A DNA stretch of 10,423 bases from Hydrogenothermus sp. (GTDB lineage: Bacteria; Aquificota; Aquificia; Aquificales; Hydrogenothermaceae): the NCBI GenBank assembly GCA_003978675.1, contig QNYP01000139.1, positions 1 through 10,423 of the forward strand. Reading direction: 5' to 3'. The translations under genes were made by a program, and so were the position numbers. The notes beneath the pieces are model-generated. The model did no database searches and was not told the DNA's origin. It saw only the letters and a program-made list of their open reading frames with translations. This document shows positions 1-6,638 of this stretch, one piece after another (within the stretch, counting starts at the first letter, position 1; each line of letters begins with the position of its first letter).

Positions 1-38
1 CAGAAAGAACTAAGGATAAATAAATTTCTCCACCTATG
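1..38. repeat. Left fold-back arm (probable chimeric contig end)
   Basis: Bases 1-38 are the exact reverse complement of 273-310, inside the dnaB coding region; pairing stops at base 39. The arm puts a stop codon (TGA, 37-39) in the dnaB frame immediately upstream of otherwise intact DnaB sequence. This fits an inverted chimera joined to the true sequence near base 39, not a natural dnaB leader. The small ATG at 36-38 lies in another frame and is a product of the junction. Confidence 0.9.
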
Positions 39-39
39 A

Positions 40-1509
40 ATTCTAGATTTACCTCTTCCACATGATGACCAGCTCGAAAGGGCAGTAATAGGAGCAATTA
101 TCATTGAGCCTTCTGTTGCAGATACTGTTTTAAATATTCTAAAACCAGAGGATTTTTATAACGAAAAAAATAAGGTCATTTACGAAACAGTAATAGAAAT
201 AATAAGTGAAGGAATTGCTTTAGATCCTCTTACTCTTAAAACTCGTTTAGAAAAAAAGGATAAACTTGAATACATAGGTGGAGAAATTTATTTATCCTTA
301 GTTCTTTCTGATGCAGCCCCTCCAAAGAGTGTTGAGCATATAGCCCAAAGTTTAAAAGAAAAGGCTATTACTAGGGGATTAATAACTGTTGCTAAAGATA
401 TTTTATTAAAGGCAAAACAAACAAAAAATGTAGATGAACTTATAGATTATGCAGAAAGTAATATTTTCAAATTAAGTGAAGAAAAAACTATATCTGAATA
501 TTTTCATATAGGAGATGTTTTACAAAAAACCCTTGAAATTATAAACGAATTATCTAAAAAAGATAGCATAGTTACAGGTCTACCTTCTGGATTTTATGAA
601 CTGGATAGACTAACAACAGGTTTTCATAAAGGAGATTTAGTAATTATTGCTGCAAGACCAGCAATGGGTAAAACTTCTCTGGCACTTTCTATAATTCACC
701 ATGTATCTGTTGTAGAAAATATTCCATCTGCATTTTTCTCCCTTGAAATGTCAAAAGAACAAATAGCAATGAGACTTTTATGTAATGAAGCTAGAATTCC
801 ATTAAGGAAAGTTCGCTCTGGATTTTTAACAAAAGAAGAACTAGAAGTTATTACAGAAAAAGTTTTAGAGATGAAAAATGCACCTATTTTTGTAGATGAT
901 ACTGCAGCGTTATCTATTTTAGATTTGAGGGCAAAGGCTAGAAAACTAAAAAGAGAAAAAGATATACAGCTTATAGTTATAGATTATCTTCAGCTTATGA
1001 GGTCTTCAAGAAGAGTAGAAAACCGTCAGCAAGAGGTAGCAGAAATATCAAGGGGACTAAAAGGTTTAGCTAAAGATTTAGATATACCAGTTATAGCACT
1101 TGCTCAGCTTTCAAGGCAAACAGAAATGAGAAGTGATAAAAGACCACAACTGGCAGACTTGAGAGAAAGTGGAAGTATTGAGCAAGATGCAGACATGGTA
1201 ATGTTTATACATAGACCGGAGTATTACAAAAAAAATCCTACTCCAGAAGAAAAAGGTATTGCAGAGATAATCATTGCAAAACAAAGGAATGGTCCAACAG
1301 GAACTGTCAAACTGGCGTTTATAAAGGAAATTACAAAGTTTGAAAATCTTGCAAAGGATTATTTCCAAAGCTTAGATGATGGAGAAGTTCCTATAGAAAC
1401 ACCTCAAGAAGAAAACTTGCATTATAATAATGAAATTAAACAAGAAGAGGATTACGATATAGACCCAGAACAATTCCATTTAATGGAAGATGATAGTATA
1501 GATTTTTAG
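40..1509 (+). CDS. dnaB: Replicative DNA helicase DnaB, 5' end lost at chimeric junction
   Basis: DnaB is the hexameric 5'-3' helicase that unwinds the replication fork and recruits primase. The open frame gives 489 residues from codon 40. The N-terminal domain starts at about residue 5 (LPHDDQLERAVIGAI), and the RecA-like motor at about residue 187. Visible motifs are Walker A ARPAMGKTS (Lys211), the catalytic-Glu segment FFSLEMS (near 236), Walker B VIDYLQLM (Asp315), AQLSRQ, and the arginine-finger segment AKQRNGPTG (near 416). The ATG at 664 lies inside Walker A and cannot be the start. No in-frame ATG exists upstream because bases 1-38 are a fold-back, so probably only a few N-terminal codons are missing. 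There is no intein. After residue 437 the protein carries a 52-residue acidic tail (18 Asp/Glu against 2 Lys) ending MEDDSIDF. The stop is one base before mlaE. Confidence 0.96.
   Translation: MLDLPLPHDDQLERAVIGAIIIEPSVADTVLNILKPEDFYNEKNKVIYETVIEIISEGIALDPLTLKTRLEKKDKLEYIGGEIYLSLVLSDAAPPKSVEHIAQSLKEKAITRGLITVAKDILLKAKQTKNVDELIDYAESNIFKLSEEKTISEYFHIGDVLQKTLEIINELSKKDSIVTGLPSGFYELDRLTTGFHKGDLVIIAARPAMGKTSLALSIIHHVSVVENIPSAFFSLEMSKEQIAMRLLCNEARIPLRKVRSGFLTKEELEVITEKVLEMKNAPIFVDDTAALSILDLRAKARKLKREKDIQLIVIDYLQLMRSSRRVENRQQEVAEISRGLKGLAKDLDIPVIALAQLSRQTEMRSDKRPQLADLRESGSIEQDADMVMFIHRPEYYKKNPTPEEKGIAEIIIAKQRNGPTGTVKLAFIKEITKFENLAKDYFQSLDDGEVPIETPQEENLHYNNEIKQEEDYDIDPEQFHLMEDDSIDF
273..310. repeat. 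Internal partner of the left fold-back
   Basis: This is the genuine copy of the 38-bp inverted repeat. It encodes part of the DnaB N-terminal domain (reading HIGGE-like 'YIGGEIYLSLVLSD') and is separated from the left arm by 234 bases. Because it is normal coding sequence in the correct frame, the arm at 1-38 must be the misplaced copy. Confidence 0.88.
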
Positions 1510-1510
1510 G

Positions 1511-2257
1511 ATGAAAAAAATACACGAATTTATTAATCACATAGGAAGTATTACTCTACTTTTTTTAGAAGCTTTTAAGTTTGTTTTCATTAAGCCACCA
1601 AAACTTAAACATATAATAAAAAATATGGCTGAAATAGGAGCAGATGCTGCTCCATTAATATCTATTACTGGTTTTTTTACCGGCGGTGTTTTAGTTGTGG
1701 AAACTTATCCTACTTTTCATCAATTTAATGCAGAATTTTTAATAGGGGCTTTAGTTTCACTGTCTTTGTCTAGAGAACTTTCTCCAGTATTAGTAGCCCT
1801 TTTAGTTACTGCTCGCTCTGGCTCTGCTATGGCTGCGAATATAGGAACAATGAGAATTACAGAGCAAATAGATGCTTTAGAGGTTATGGCTGTAAATCCT
1901 ATCAGATACCTTATAACTCCCAGACTTATAGCATCAGTGATTGTTGTTCCACTTCTTACTATCTTGTCTATAGCTTCAGGTATTTTAGGAGGTTATTTTG
2001 TTGCTACAGAGCTTTATTCTATAAATCCGTATTTATATTTAGAAAAAATGAAAGATTTTACAGAGCTTTACGATATACTTGGAGGGTTATACAAATCTGC
2101 TATCTTTGCAGTTGTTATTACCATGATATCAACATATTTTGGATATATTGCAAAAGGTGGTGCAGAGGGGGTAGGAAAAGCAACAACTACTGCTGTTGTT
2201 GTATCATCTGTTTTAGTCTTAATACTAGATTACTTTTTAACTGCTTTGATATATTAA
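1511..2257 (+). CDS. mlaE: MlaE-family lipid-transport ABC permease
   Basis: This is the inner-membrane permease of an MCE/Mla-type ABC system that moves phospholipid between the inner and outer membranes; it works with the ATPase MlaF and an MCE-domain protein MlaD. The 248 residues match the family's usual length (MlaE/DUF140 permease). The signature block spans residues 88-130, including RELSPVLVALLVTARSGSA and the coupling-helix part EQIDALEVMAVNP. About five to six hydrophobic segments are visible, near residues 48-64, 75-100, 138-165, 195-213 and 227-247. ATG 1511 lies one base past the dnaB stop, so translation is probably coupled. No mlaF, mlaD or mlaB is adjacent, so the partners must be encoded elsewhere. 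The family call is secure; the transport direction cannot be told. Confidence 0.94.
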   Translation: MKKIHEFINHIGSITLLFLEAFKFVFIKPPKLKHIIKNMAEIGADAAPLISITGFFTGGVLVVETYPTFHQFNAEFLIGALVSLSLSRELSPVLVALLVTARSGSAMAANIGTMRITEQIDALEVMAVNPIRYLITPRLIASVIVVPLLTILSIASGILGGYFVATELYSINPYLYLEKMKDFTELYDILGGLYKSAIFAVVITMISTYFGYIAKGGAEGVGKATTTAVVVSSVLVLILDYFLTALIY

Positions 2258-2275
2258 AGATACAAAGTGTAAAAT
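2246..2275 (+). promoter_or_regulatory. Probable sigma-70-type promoter of fabI
   Basis: TTGATA (2246-2251) and TAAAAT (2270-2275) are 18 bases apart; each matches five of six consensus positions. The -35 box lies in the last Leu-Ile codons of mlaE. A transcript starting near 2282 would have a leader of about 28 bases ending in a strong ribosome binding site. It is inferred from sequence only, and AT-rich DNA gives chance matches. Confidence 0.45.
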
Positions 2276-2297
2276 TTTTATTTCATTGAATTTACAA

Positions 2298-2305
2298 AAA
2301 GGAGG
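2298..2305 (+). promoter_or_regulatory. Strong Shine-Dalgarno of fabI
   Basis: AAAGGAGG ends five bases before ATG 2311. It is the strongest ribosome binding site in the window and fixes the fabI start. Most other genes here rely on weak sites or abut their upstream neighbour. Confidence 0.8.
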
Positions 2306-2310
2306 ATTTA

Positions 2311-3081
2311 ATGAAACTTCTAGAAGGGAAAAAGGCTCTTATTTTGGGAATAGCAAATAAAAGAAGTATCGCCTATGGCATAGCTAAAGTTTTTAAAGAA
2401 AATGGAGCAGAAATTGGAATTAATTATTTAAATGAAAAATTTGAAAAGAAACTTAAACCAATAGCAGATGAGCTTGAAGTTTCAATTTATCATAGGCTTG
2501 ATGTTTCCTCCGACGAGCAAATTGAAGAATTTTTTAATGTGGTAAAAGAAAAATGGGGAGAAGTTGACATTATTGTTCACTCAATAGCATATGCAAATAA
2601 AGAGTATCTAAAAGGATATTACTACACAGTAGATAGGTCATCATTTTTACAAGCTATGGATATAAGTGTTTATTCTTTTACTGCATTAGCCAGAAAATTT
2701 TTACCAATTTTAAATGAAGGAGGTAGCTTATTAACTTTATCTTACTATGGGGCTGAAAAAGTTGTGTATAACTACAACGTAATGGGAGTTGCAAAGGCAG
2801 CATTAGAAGCATCTGTTAAATATTTAGCTAGAGATTTAGGGGAAATAAAAAAAGTTAGAGTAAATGCAATATCTGCTGGACCAATTAAAACCTTAGCTGC
2901 TAGCGGGATAGACCAATTTTCTGCTATACAAAAAGAGGCAGAAAAAAAAGCTCCATTAAAAAGGTCTGTTACTATAGAAGAAGTTGGAAAATCTGCCCTT
3001 TTCTTATGTTCCTCTTTAGGAGATGGTATTACAGGAGAGGTTCTTCACGTAGATGCTGGATACCATGTAATAGGTATGTAA
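2311..3081 (+). CDS. fabI: Enoyl-[acyl-carrier-protein] reductase (NADH) FabI
   Basis: FabI catalyses the last step of each fatty-acid elongation cycle, reducing trans-2-enoyl-ACP to acyl-ACP with NAD(P)H in the cytosol. The 256 residues match the full family length. The cofactor site is GIANKRSIAYGIA at residues 13-25. The catalytic arrangement is Tyr145, Tyr155 and Lys162 (SYYGAEK, then NYNVMGVAK), equivalent to E. coli Tyr146, Tyr156 and Lys163. The conserved substrate-loop region NAISAGPIKTLAA follows at 185-197. Residue 93, the E. coli Gly93 site linked to triclosan resistance, is Ala here (HSIAYA), as I recall for the Aquifex enzyme. It has a strong ribosome binding site and a probable promoter overlapping the end of mlaE. 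Its TAA abuts the ATG of the antiporter gene. The FabI type rather than FabK, FabL or FabV is clear from the Y-x6-K motif and overall similarity. Confidence 0.97.
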   Translation: MKLLEGKKALILGIANKRSIAYGIAKVFKENGAEIGINYLNEKFEKKLKPIADELEVSIYHRLDVSSDEQIEEFFNVVKEKWGEVDIIVHSIAYANKEYLKGYYYTVDRSSFLQAMDISVYSFTALARKFLPILNEGGSLLTLSYYGAEKVVYNYNVMGVAKAALEASVKYLARDLGEIKKVRVNAISAGPIKTLAASGIDQFSAIQKEAEKKAPLKRSVTIEEVGKSALFLCSSLGDGITGEVLHVDAGYHVIGM

Positions 3082-4341
3082 ATGATACAAACATTAATAA
3101 CAATTCTAGTCTTAATTCTTATAGCAAGGTTAAATGAAAAATTTTTGAAAATCCCTATATCTTTATCATTGATTGCTTTTTCTTATATAATTGCTCATTC
3201 TTTTCCTTCTTTTTTACATATTCCAGTTGAAACTTTTGATGAAACTCTTTTGCTTCTTTTACCTATAATTTTGCTACCTGATGTGATGCACTTAAAACTA
3301 GATAAACTTAAAAATAATGCTTTACCTATTTTCTTCTTTGCATTTATTGGAGTAGCAATTTCTATGTTTCTAGGAGTAATTTTTACAAAAATTTTACTTC
3401 CTGAATATGCATTTTCTATTGGGGCTTTAATTTCACTATTTGCTATGATTTTAGCAACTGATGCAATTACTGTTTCTTCTGTATTTAAAAATTTTAAACT
3501 TCCTGAAGATTTAAAAATCATAACAGAAGGAGAAAGCCTATTTAACGATGCAACAGCATTAATTGCATTTTACTTTGTTGGCCTCCCCATGTTAATTGGT
3601 AGTTCTGTAAGTGTTTTAGGTGTATCTGAAAAGCTTATTGAAGTGATGTTTTTATCTGTTGCCATTGGGGTAATAATAGGATATTTAGGATATCTACTTT
3701 TAAAACTTTTAGAAGATCCTATAGATGAATTTATTATTATGTATGTTGTTTCCTTATCTTCTTTTTTAATTGCAGAACATTTTCATGTAGCAGGGATTTT
3801 ATCAATAATTTTTGCAAGTTTAATTTTTAAATATAACATCGATAAAGATTTAAAGTTTGCAGAAGAAAAAGCAGAAAAAGTTTCACAAAAAAGAAAAAGT
3901 CCTTTCCATTATAGATTTATAAAGAAAATTATAAATAATATCGCAACCACTAAAGAAAGGTTTAAGGAAAACTTAGAACTTTCTATTATTGTGGCTCATT
4001 TTGCAAATGGATTTTTATTTATTAGTATGGCTTTGCTTGTTGATTTTGAAGCTCTATTTAAGTATTGGAAGGAAATTATTATAATTTTCATCTTAACAAC
4101 ATTTTTAAGAGGACTAAATAGTATAGCTGGAGTGGTCTTATTTAAAAAACCTATTTCCTGGGCTTATATTTTTACTTTTGCAGGAATGAAAGGAGGACTT
4201 TCTATAATAATGGTTCATTTATTGCCTGATAATTTCATCTATAAAGAGATGTTCGAAGCTATAGTTATAGGCATAGTTTTACTTTCTATGTTTGTTTATA
4301 GCTTTTTACTTATTGCTTTTTTAAAACTAAAATCTGTTTAA
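3082..4341 (+). CDS. CPA1-family Na+/H+ antiporter
   Basis: This is an integral inner-membrane cation/proton exchanger of the NhaP/NHE (CPA1) type, for pH and sodium homeostasis. It has 419 residues with about 12 hydrophobic segments. Diagnostic motifs are ATDAITV at 125-131 (family form ATDPVAV), EGESLFND at 149-156 containing the Asn155-Asp156 ion-binding pair, and AGMKGGLS at 367-374, where most relatives have GLRG(A)LS. The Asn-Asp pair is usual in electroneutral 1:1 exchangers, so that stoichiometry is an inference. Residues 251-300 form a strongly charged Lys/Glu-rich loop between the membrane halves. ATG 3082 immediately follows the fabI stop, so it is probably translated from the fabI transcript. 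The last bases overlap the stop of the convergent SNF2 gene. Ion specificity (Na+, K+ or Li+) cannot be read from sequence. Confidence 0.92.
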   Translation: MIQTLITILVLILIARLNEKFLKIPISLSLIAFSYIIAHSFPSFLHIPVETFDETLLLLLPIILLPDVMHLKLDKLKNNALPIFFFAFIGVAISMFLGVIFTKILLPEYAFSIGALISLFAMILATDAITVSSVFKNFKLPEDLKIITEGESLFNDATALIAFYFVGLPMLIGSSVSVLGVSEKLIEVMFLSVAIGVIIGYLGYLLLKLLEDPIDEFIIMYVVSLSSFLIAEHFHVAGILSIIFASLIFKYNIDKDLKFAEEKAEKVSQKRKSPFHYRFIKKIINNIATTKERFKENLELSIIVAHFANGFLFISMALLVDFEALFKYWKEIIIIFILTTFLRGLNSIAGVVLFKKPISWAYIFTFAGMKGGLSIIMVHLLPDNFIYKEMFEAIVIGIVLLSMFVYSFLLIAFLKLKSV

Positions 4342-6014
4342 TTTTTAATTCCAATAAAGTCCATTAAATCTTCTAAAGATACTTCCTCTTCTTTTATGTG
4401 TTTTACACCATCTACTACAGTTTCTATTAATTTTCTCTTTTCCTGAAGTTTTTGTAGGATTTTTTCTTCTATTGTGTTTTCCATTATGAGGTTATGTATT
4501 ACAACTTTATTTTTCTGACCTATTCTGTGAACTCTATCTTCTGCTTGCCACATTTTCGCTGGATTCCAGTGCATATCAAAAAAGACTGCATAGTTTGAAA
4601 CTGTTAAGGTAAGTCCTTCTCCTGCTGAGCCAATAGTTCCTATAAAAATCTGACATTTTTCATCTTCAACAAATCTCTTTACCTGCTTTTTCTTATCTTT
4701 AAATGACATTTTGCCGTGAAATTGGGCTATTTTACTTTCTGGAAATTCTTTTAGTAGGTTTTCATAAATTTTTCTAACTCCGTTTTCATAAAAGTTTGTA
4801 AAAATTATTATTTTCTCTTTATTTTCTACAATTTCTTTAACTATTTCTTTTAATCTTTCCATTTTAGGACTGCTTGAGCTAGAAGATGGGAAATTACATA
4901 TTTGTCTTAGTTTTTGGATAGAATGGATTATGTTTTTCTTTAAGATAAATCTAAATTGTTTGCTTTTTTTGTGTTTCTCTATTAAGTTTGTAATTCTTTC
5001 CTGTTCTGCTCCTAACACAAAATCATATTCCTGCTTTTGACTGGGTGATAATTGAAGTTTTTCCATAATTACTGGTAGTTTTTCTGGAAGCTCTTTTAAA
5101 ACATCTTTTTTTAGTCTTCGTAGCATTATTGGCTGGATTAATTTTCTTGCTTCTTCTGGAGTTAAATTTTTGTTAAATTGCTTATCTGGAAATAAAAATT
5201 CTAATAAAGATACTAGCTCTTCTAAATTATTTTGTAGTGGTGTTCCTGATAAAGCCCATCTATATTTTGCAAACTTTGAAATTTGTTTAACTGCTTTTGT
5301 TTTTATAGCATCAGGGTTTTTGATGTTATGTGCCTCATCTAATAAAACTAAATCAATATTTTTTGCAAACTGCTCTAATTTAAATTCTTCATTGTGAAAA
5401 TCATTTTTTAAAGTATCATAAGAAACTATGTAAATATGGGCATTTGTTTCCCAAAGGAGTTTTCTTATATCCTTTTTATCATTTAAAACCACAAATTGAA
5501 GCTCTGAAGCCCATTCTTCTAAATGTTTTTCCCATACAGAAATTAAAGAAGAAGGAACAACTACTAACGCTTTTTTAATTATTCCCTTTATAAACAGTAT
5601 TTTTAAAGCTACTGTGGATTGAACAGTTTTTCCTGTTCCCATCTGGTCTGCAAGAAGTGCAGAGCAATTAGAAATTAAAAATTTAACCCCTTGTATCTGA
5701 TAGTTATATAGTTTATGCGGAAGTTCCAGATTTTCTGGTATATCTAAATTTACCTCTGGAGTTAAAACAGGAATTAATAAATCAAATATTGATAAATTCT
5801 TTATTTTTTGCTCTTTTTTTGATAAGGACTTATCTAATTTTGATAATTCCTTTAAATCAAATGGTTCGTCTTGTTTAAAAACTTTTCCGATAATATCATA
5901 TTTAAATGCTTGTTTAACTAAGTTTTTAGAAATATTTACAGATTTTTTATCAAAAAATAAAACAAAATGCTTACCTTTCGCAGATTCTATATTATCTTTA
6001 TCTAAAACTATCAT
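4338..6014 (-). CDS. SNF2-family helicase-like ATPase
   Basis: This is a superfamily 2 DNA translocase of the SNF2/Rad54 type, expected to move along duplex DNA and remodel bound proteins or repair intermediates. It has 558 residues. Residues 1-100 are an N-terminal region I do not recognise. The first motor lobe has YNYQIQGV (103-110), motif I DQMGTGKT (123-130), DEAH (226-229) and SGTPLQNN (256-263). The second lobe has QFHGKM (431-436), GSAGEGLTL (462-470) and RVHRIGQ (494-500). Motif I differs from the common DEMGLGKT. Six consecutive serines (377-382) lie between the lobes. No SWIM, zinc-finger or nuclease domain is visible, unlike DISARM- or RapA-type proteins. It sits 4 bases after the 172-residue gene, with GAGG 8 bases before its ATG, so the two are cotranscribed. 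Its stop overlaps the antiporter stop. The cellular role is unknown. Confidence 0.92.
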   Translation of the reverse strand: MIVLDKDNIESAKGKHFVLFFDKKSVNISKNLVKQAFKYDIIGKVFKQDEPFDLKELSKLDKSLSKKEQKIKNLSIFDLLIPVLTPEVNLDIPENLELPHKLYNYQIQGVKFLISNCSALLADQMGTGKTVQSTVALKILFIKGIIKKALVVVPSSLISVWEKHLEEWASELQFVVLNDKKDIRKLLWETNAHIYIVSYDTLKNDFHNEEFKLEQFAKNIDLVLLDEAHNIKNPDAIKTKAVKQISKFAKYRWALSGTPLQNNLEELVSLLEFLFPDKQFNKNLTPEEARKLIQPIMLRRLKKDVLKELPEKLPVIMEKLQLSPSQKQEYDFVLGAEQERITNLIEKHKKSKQFRFILKKNIIHSIQKLRQICNFPSSSSSSPKMERLKEIVKEIVENKEKIIIFTNFYENGVRKIYENLLKEFPESKIAQFHGKMSFKDKKKQVKRFVEDEKCQIFIGTIGSAGEGLTLTVSNYAVFFDMHWNPAKMWQAEDRVHRIGQKNKVVIHNLIMENTIEEKILQKLQEKRKLIETVVDGVKHIKEEEVSLEDLMDFIGIKN

Positions 6015-6018
6015 TTCC

Positions 6019-6537
6019 CTAACCTCTTTCTTGAGATAGGTACTCTAAAGCTTTGTAAACTCTATTAAAAGGCTCTAAAAGGTTGAAATTTTTGTATACA
6101 TTTTGAAGTTTTCTAACAAACTCATCTAAATATTTTTCATCTTCTCTATTTACCATTAAAACTAAAGTGTCAAATCTTCCTGTTTTACTTGAAATTTGTT
6201 TTGAATATCTGTAAGTTGCTTTAAACGGGTCAAATTTTGAGATATATCCTATTGGAACATTAACTTTACTTCTTATTTCAAGTAGTTCTTTATCTTTCAC
6301 TAAAACTAAATCAGGTTTAATTTTTAACGCTTTTATCAAATCTAGTGCAAAATTTTCTTTTATTAATGTTTCTTCTAAAACATCTCCGTATAAAATTCTT
6401 TGAAGTTCATCAATTTCCAAACTTGTAGTAGCTCTAAACTCTATAGGTTTTGTATTTTTATCTGCAACTAAAATTCCTGCCTTTTGTATACCTCCATCTA
6501 AATACAGAAAGTCTAAATAACCTATTTTCAATATCAT
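6019..6537 (-). CDS. Uncharacterised protein in operon with SNF2 ATPase
   Basis: I do not recognise this 172-residue family. It is soluble, with no signal peptide, membrane segment or Cys/His metal cluster. The N-terminal half looks like alternating strands and helices: hydrophobic strands at 3-13 and 20-26, the stretch DELQRILYGDVLEE (43-56), then KPDLVLVKDKELLEIR (74-89), which has the look of a Rossmann-like or nuclease-like strand-turn-helix. The C-terminal half contains RFDTLVLMVN (121-130) and a mainly helical end. The RFDTLVLMVN and DLVLVKD strands suggest a small alpha/beta fold. It is the first gene of a two-gene unit, and its TAG lies 4 bases before the SNF2 ATG. A role as accessory or regulator of the SNF2 motor is inferred from position only. 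A short AAGG lies almost against the ATG. Confidence 0.85.
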   Translation of the reverse strand: MILKIGYLDFLYLDGGIQKAGILVADKNTKPIEFRATTSLEIDELQRILYGDVLEETLIKENFALDLIKALKIKPDLVLVKDKELLEIRSKVNVPIGYISKFDPFKATYRYSKQISSKTGRFDTLVLMVNREDEKYLDEFVRKLQNVYKNFNLLEPFNRVYKALEYLSQERG

Positions 6538-6638
6538 ACCTTCTTGCTAGAATTTATATTATTATTTCGTTATAAATTTGGTAATTCTTTAGATGGATGA
6601 ACCAACTTACTACTGAGAAAAAGTAAATAGGTTTTCAC
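6538..6638. promoter_or_regulatory. Divergent intergenic region, probable back-to-back promoters
   Basis: This 101-bp, very AT-rich gap is the only divergent spacer in the window, so promoters for both the SNF2 unit (minus) and the DUF815 gene (plus) should lie here. On the minus strand, TTACCA is followed after 17 bases by TAATAT, each with four of six consensus matches. On the plus strand the best -10-like box is TATAAA at 6571-6576, with no convincing -35. No operator palindrome or riboswitch is evident. The boxes are weak, and the location is inferred mainly from gene orientation. Confidence 0.45.

Noticed and set aside
36..65. Short frame starting ATG at 36 just before the DnaB sequence
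   Set aside because: It is out of the dnaB frame, stops after nine codons, and spans the fold-back junction.
1111..1368. Minus-strand frame of 85 codons
   Set aside because: It is antisense to the conserved DnaB motor, with no ribosome site and no recognisable protein.
664..1509. A 281-residue DnaB-like protein starting at ATG 664
   Set aside because: That Met is inside the Walker A motif; the frame upstream encodes the DnaB N-terminal domain without interruption back to base 40.
3195..3521. Minus-strand frame of 108 codons
   Set aside because: It is a shadow of the antiporter gene; its apparent composition follows from the hydrophobic codons opposite.
4342..4420. Rho-independent terminator after the antiporter or SNF2 gene
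   Set aside because: T-rich stretches occur but no GC stem precedes them, and the region is coding.
5170..5397. Plus-strand frame of 75 codons
   Set aside because: It is antisense to SNF2 motifs II and III.
4338..6014. SNF2 gene as part of a DISARM, BREX or restriction-type defence island
   Set aside because: No methylase, nuclease, PLD, DUF1998 or other defence gene is nearby, and the neighbours are housekeeping genes.
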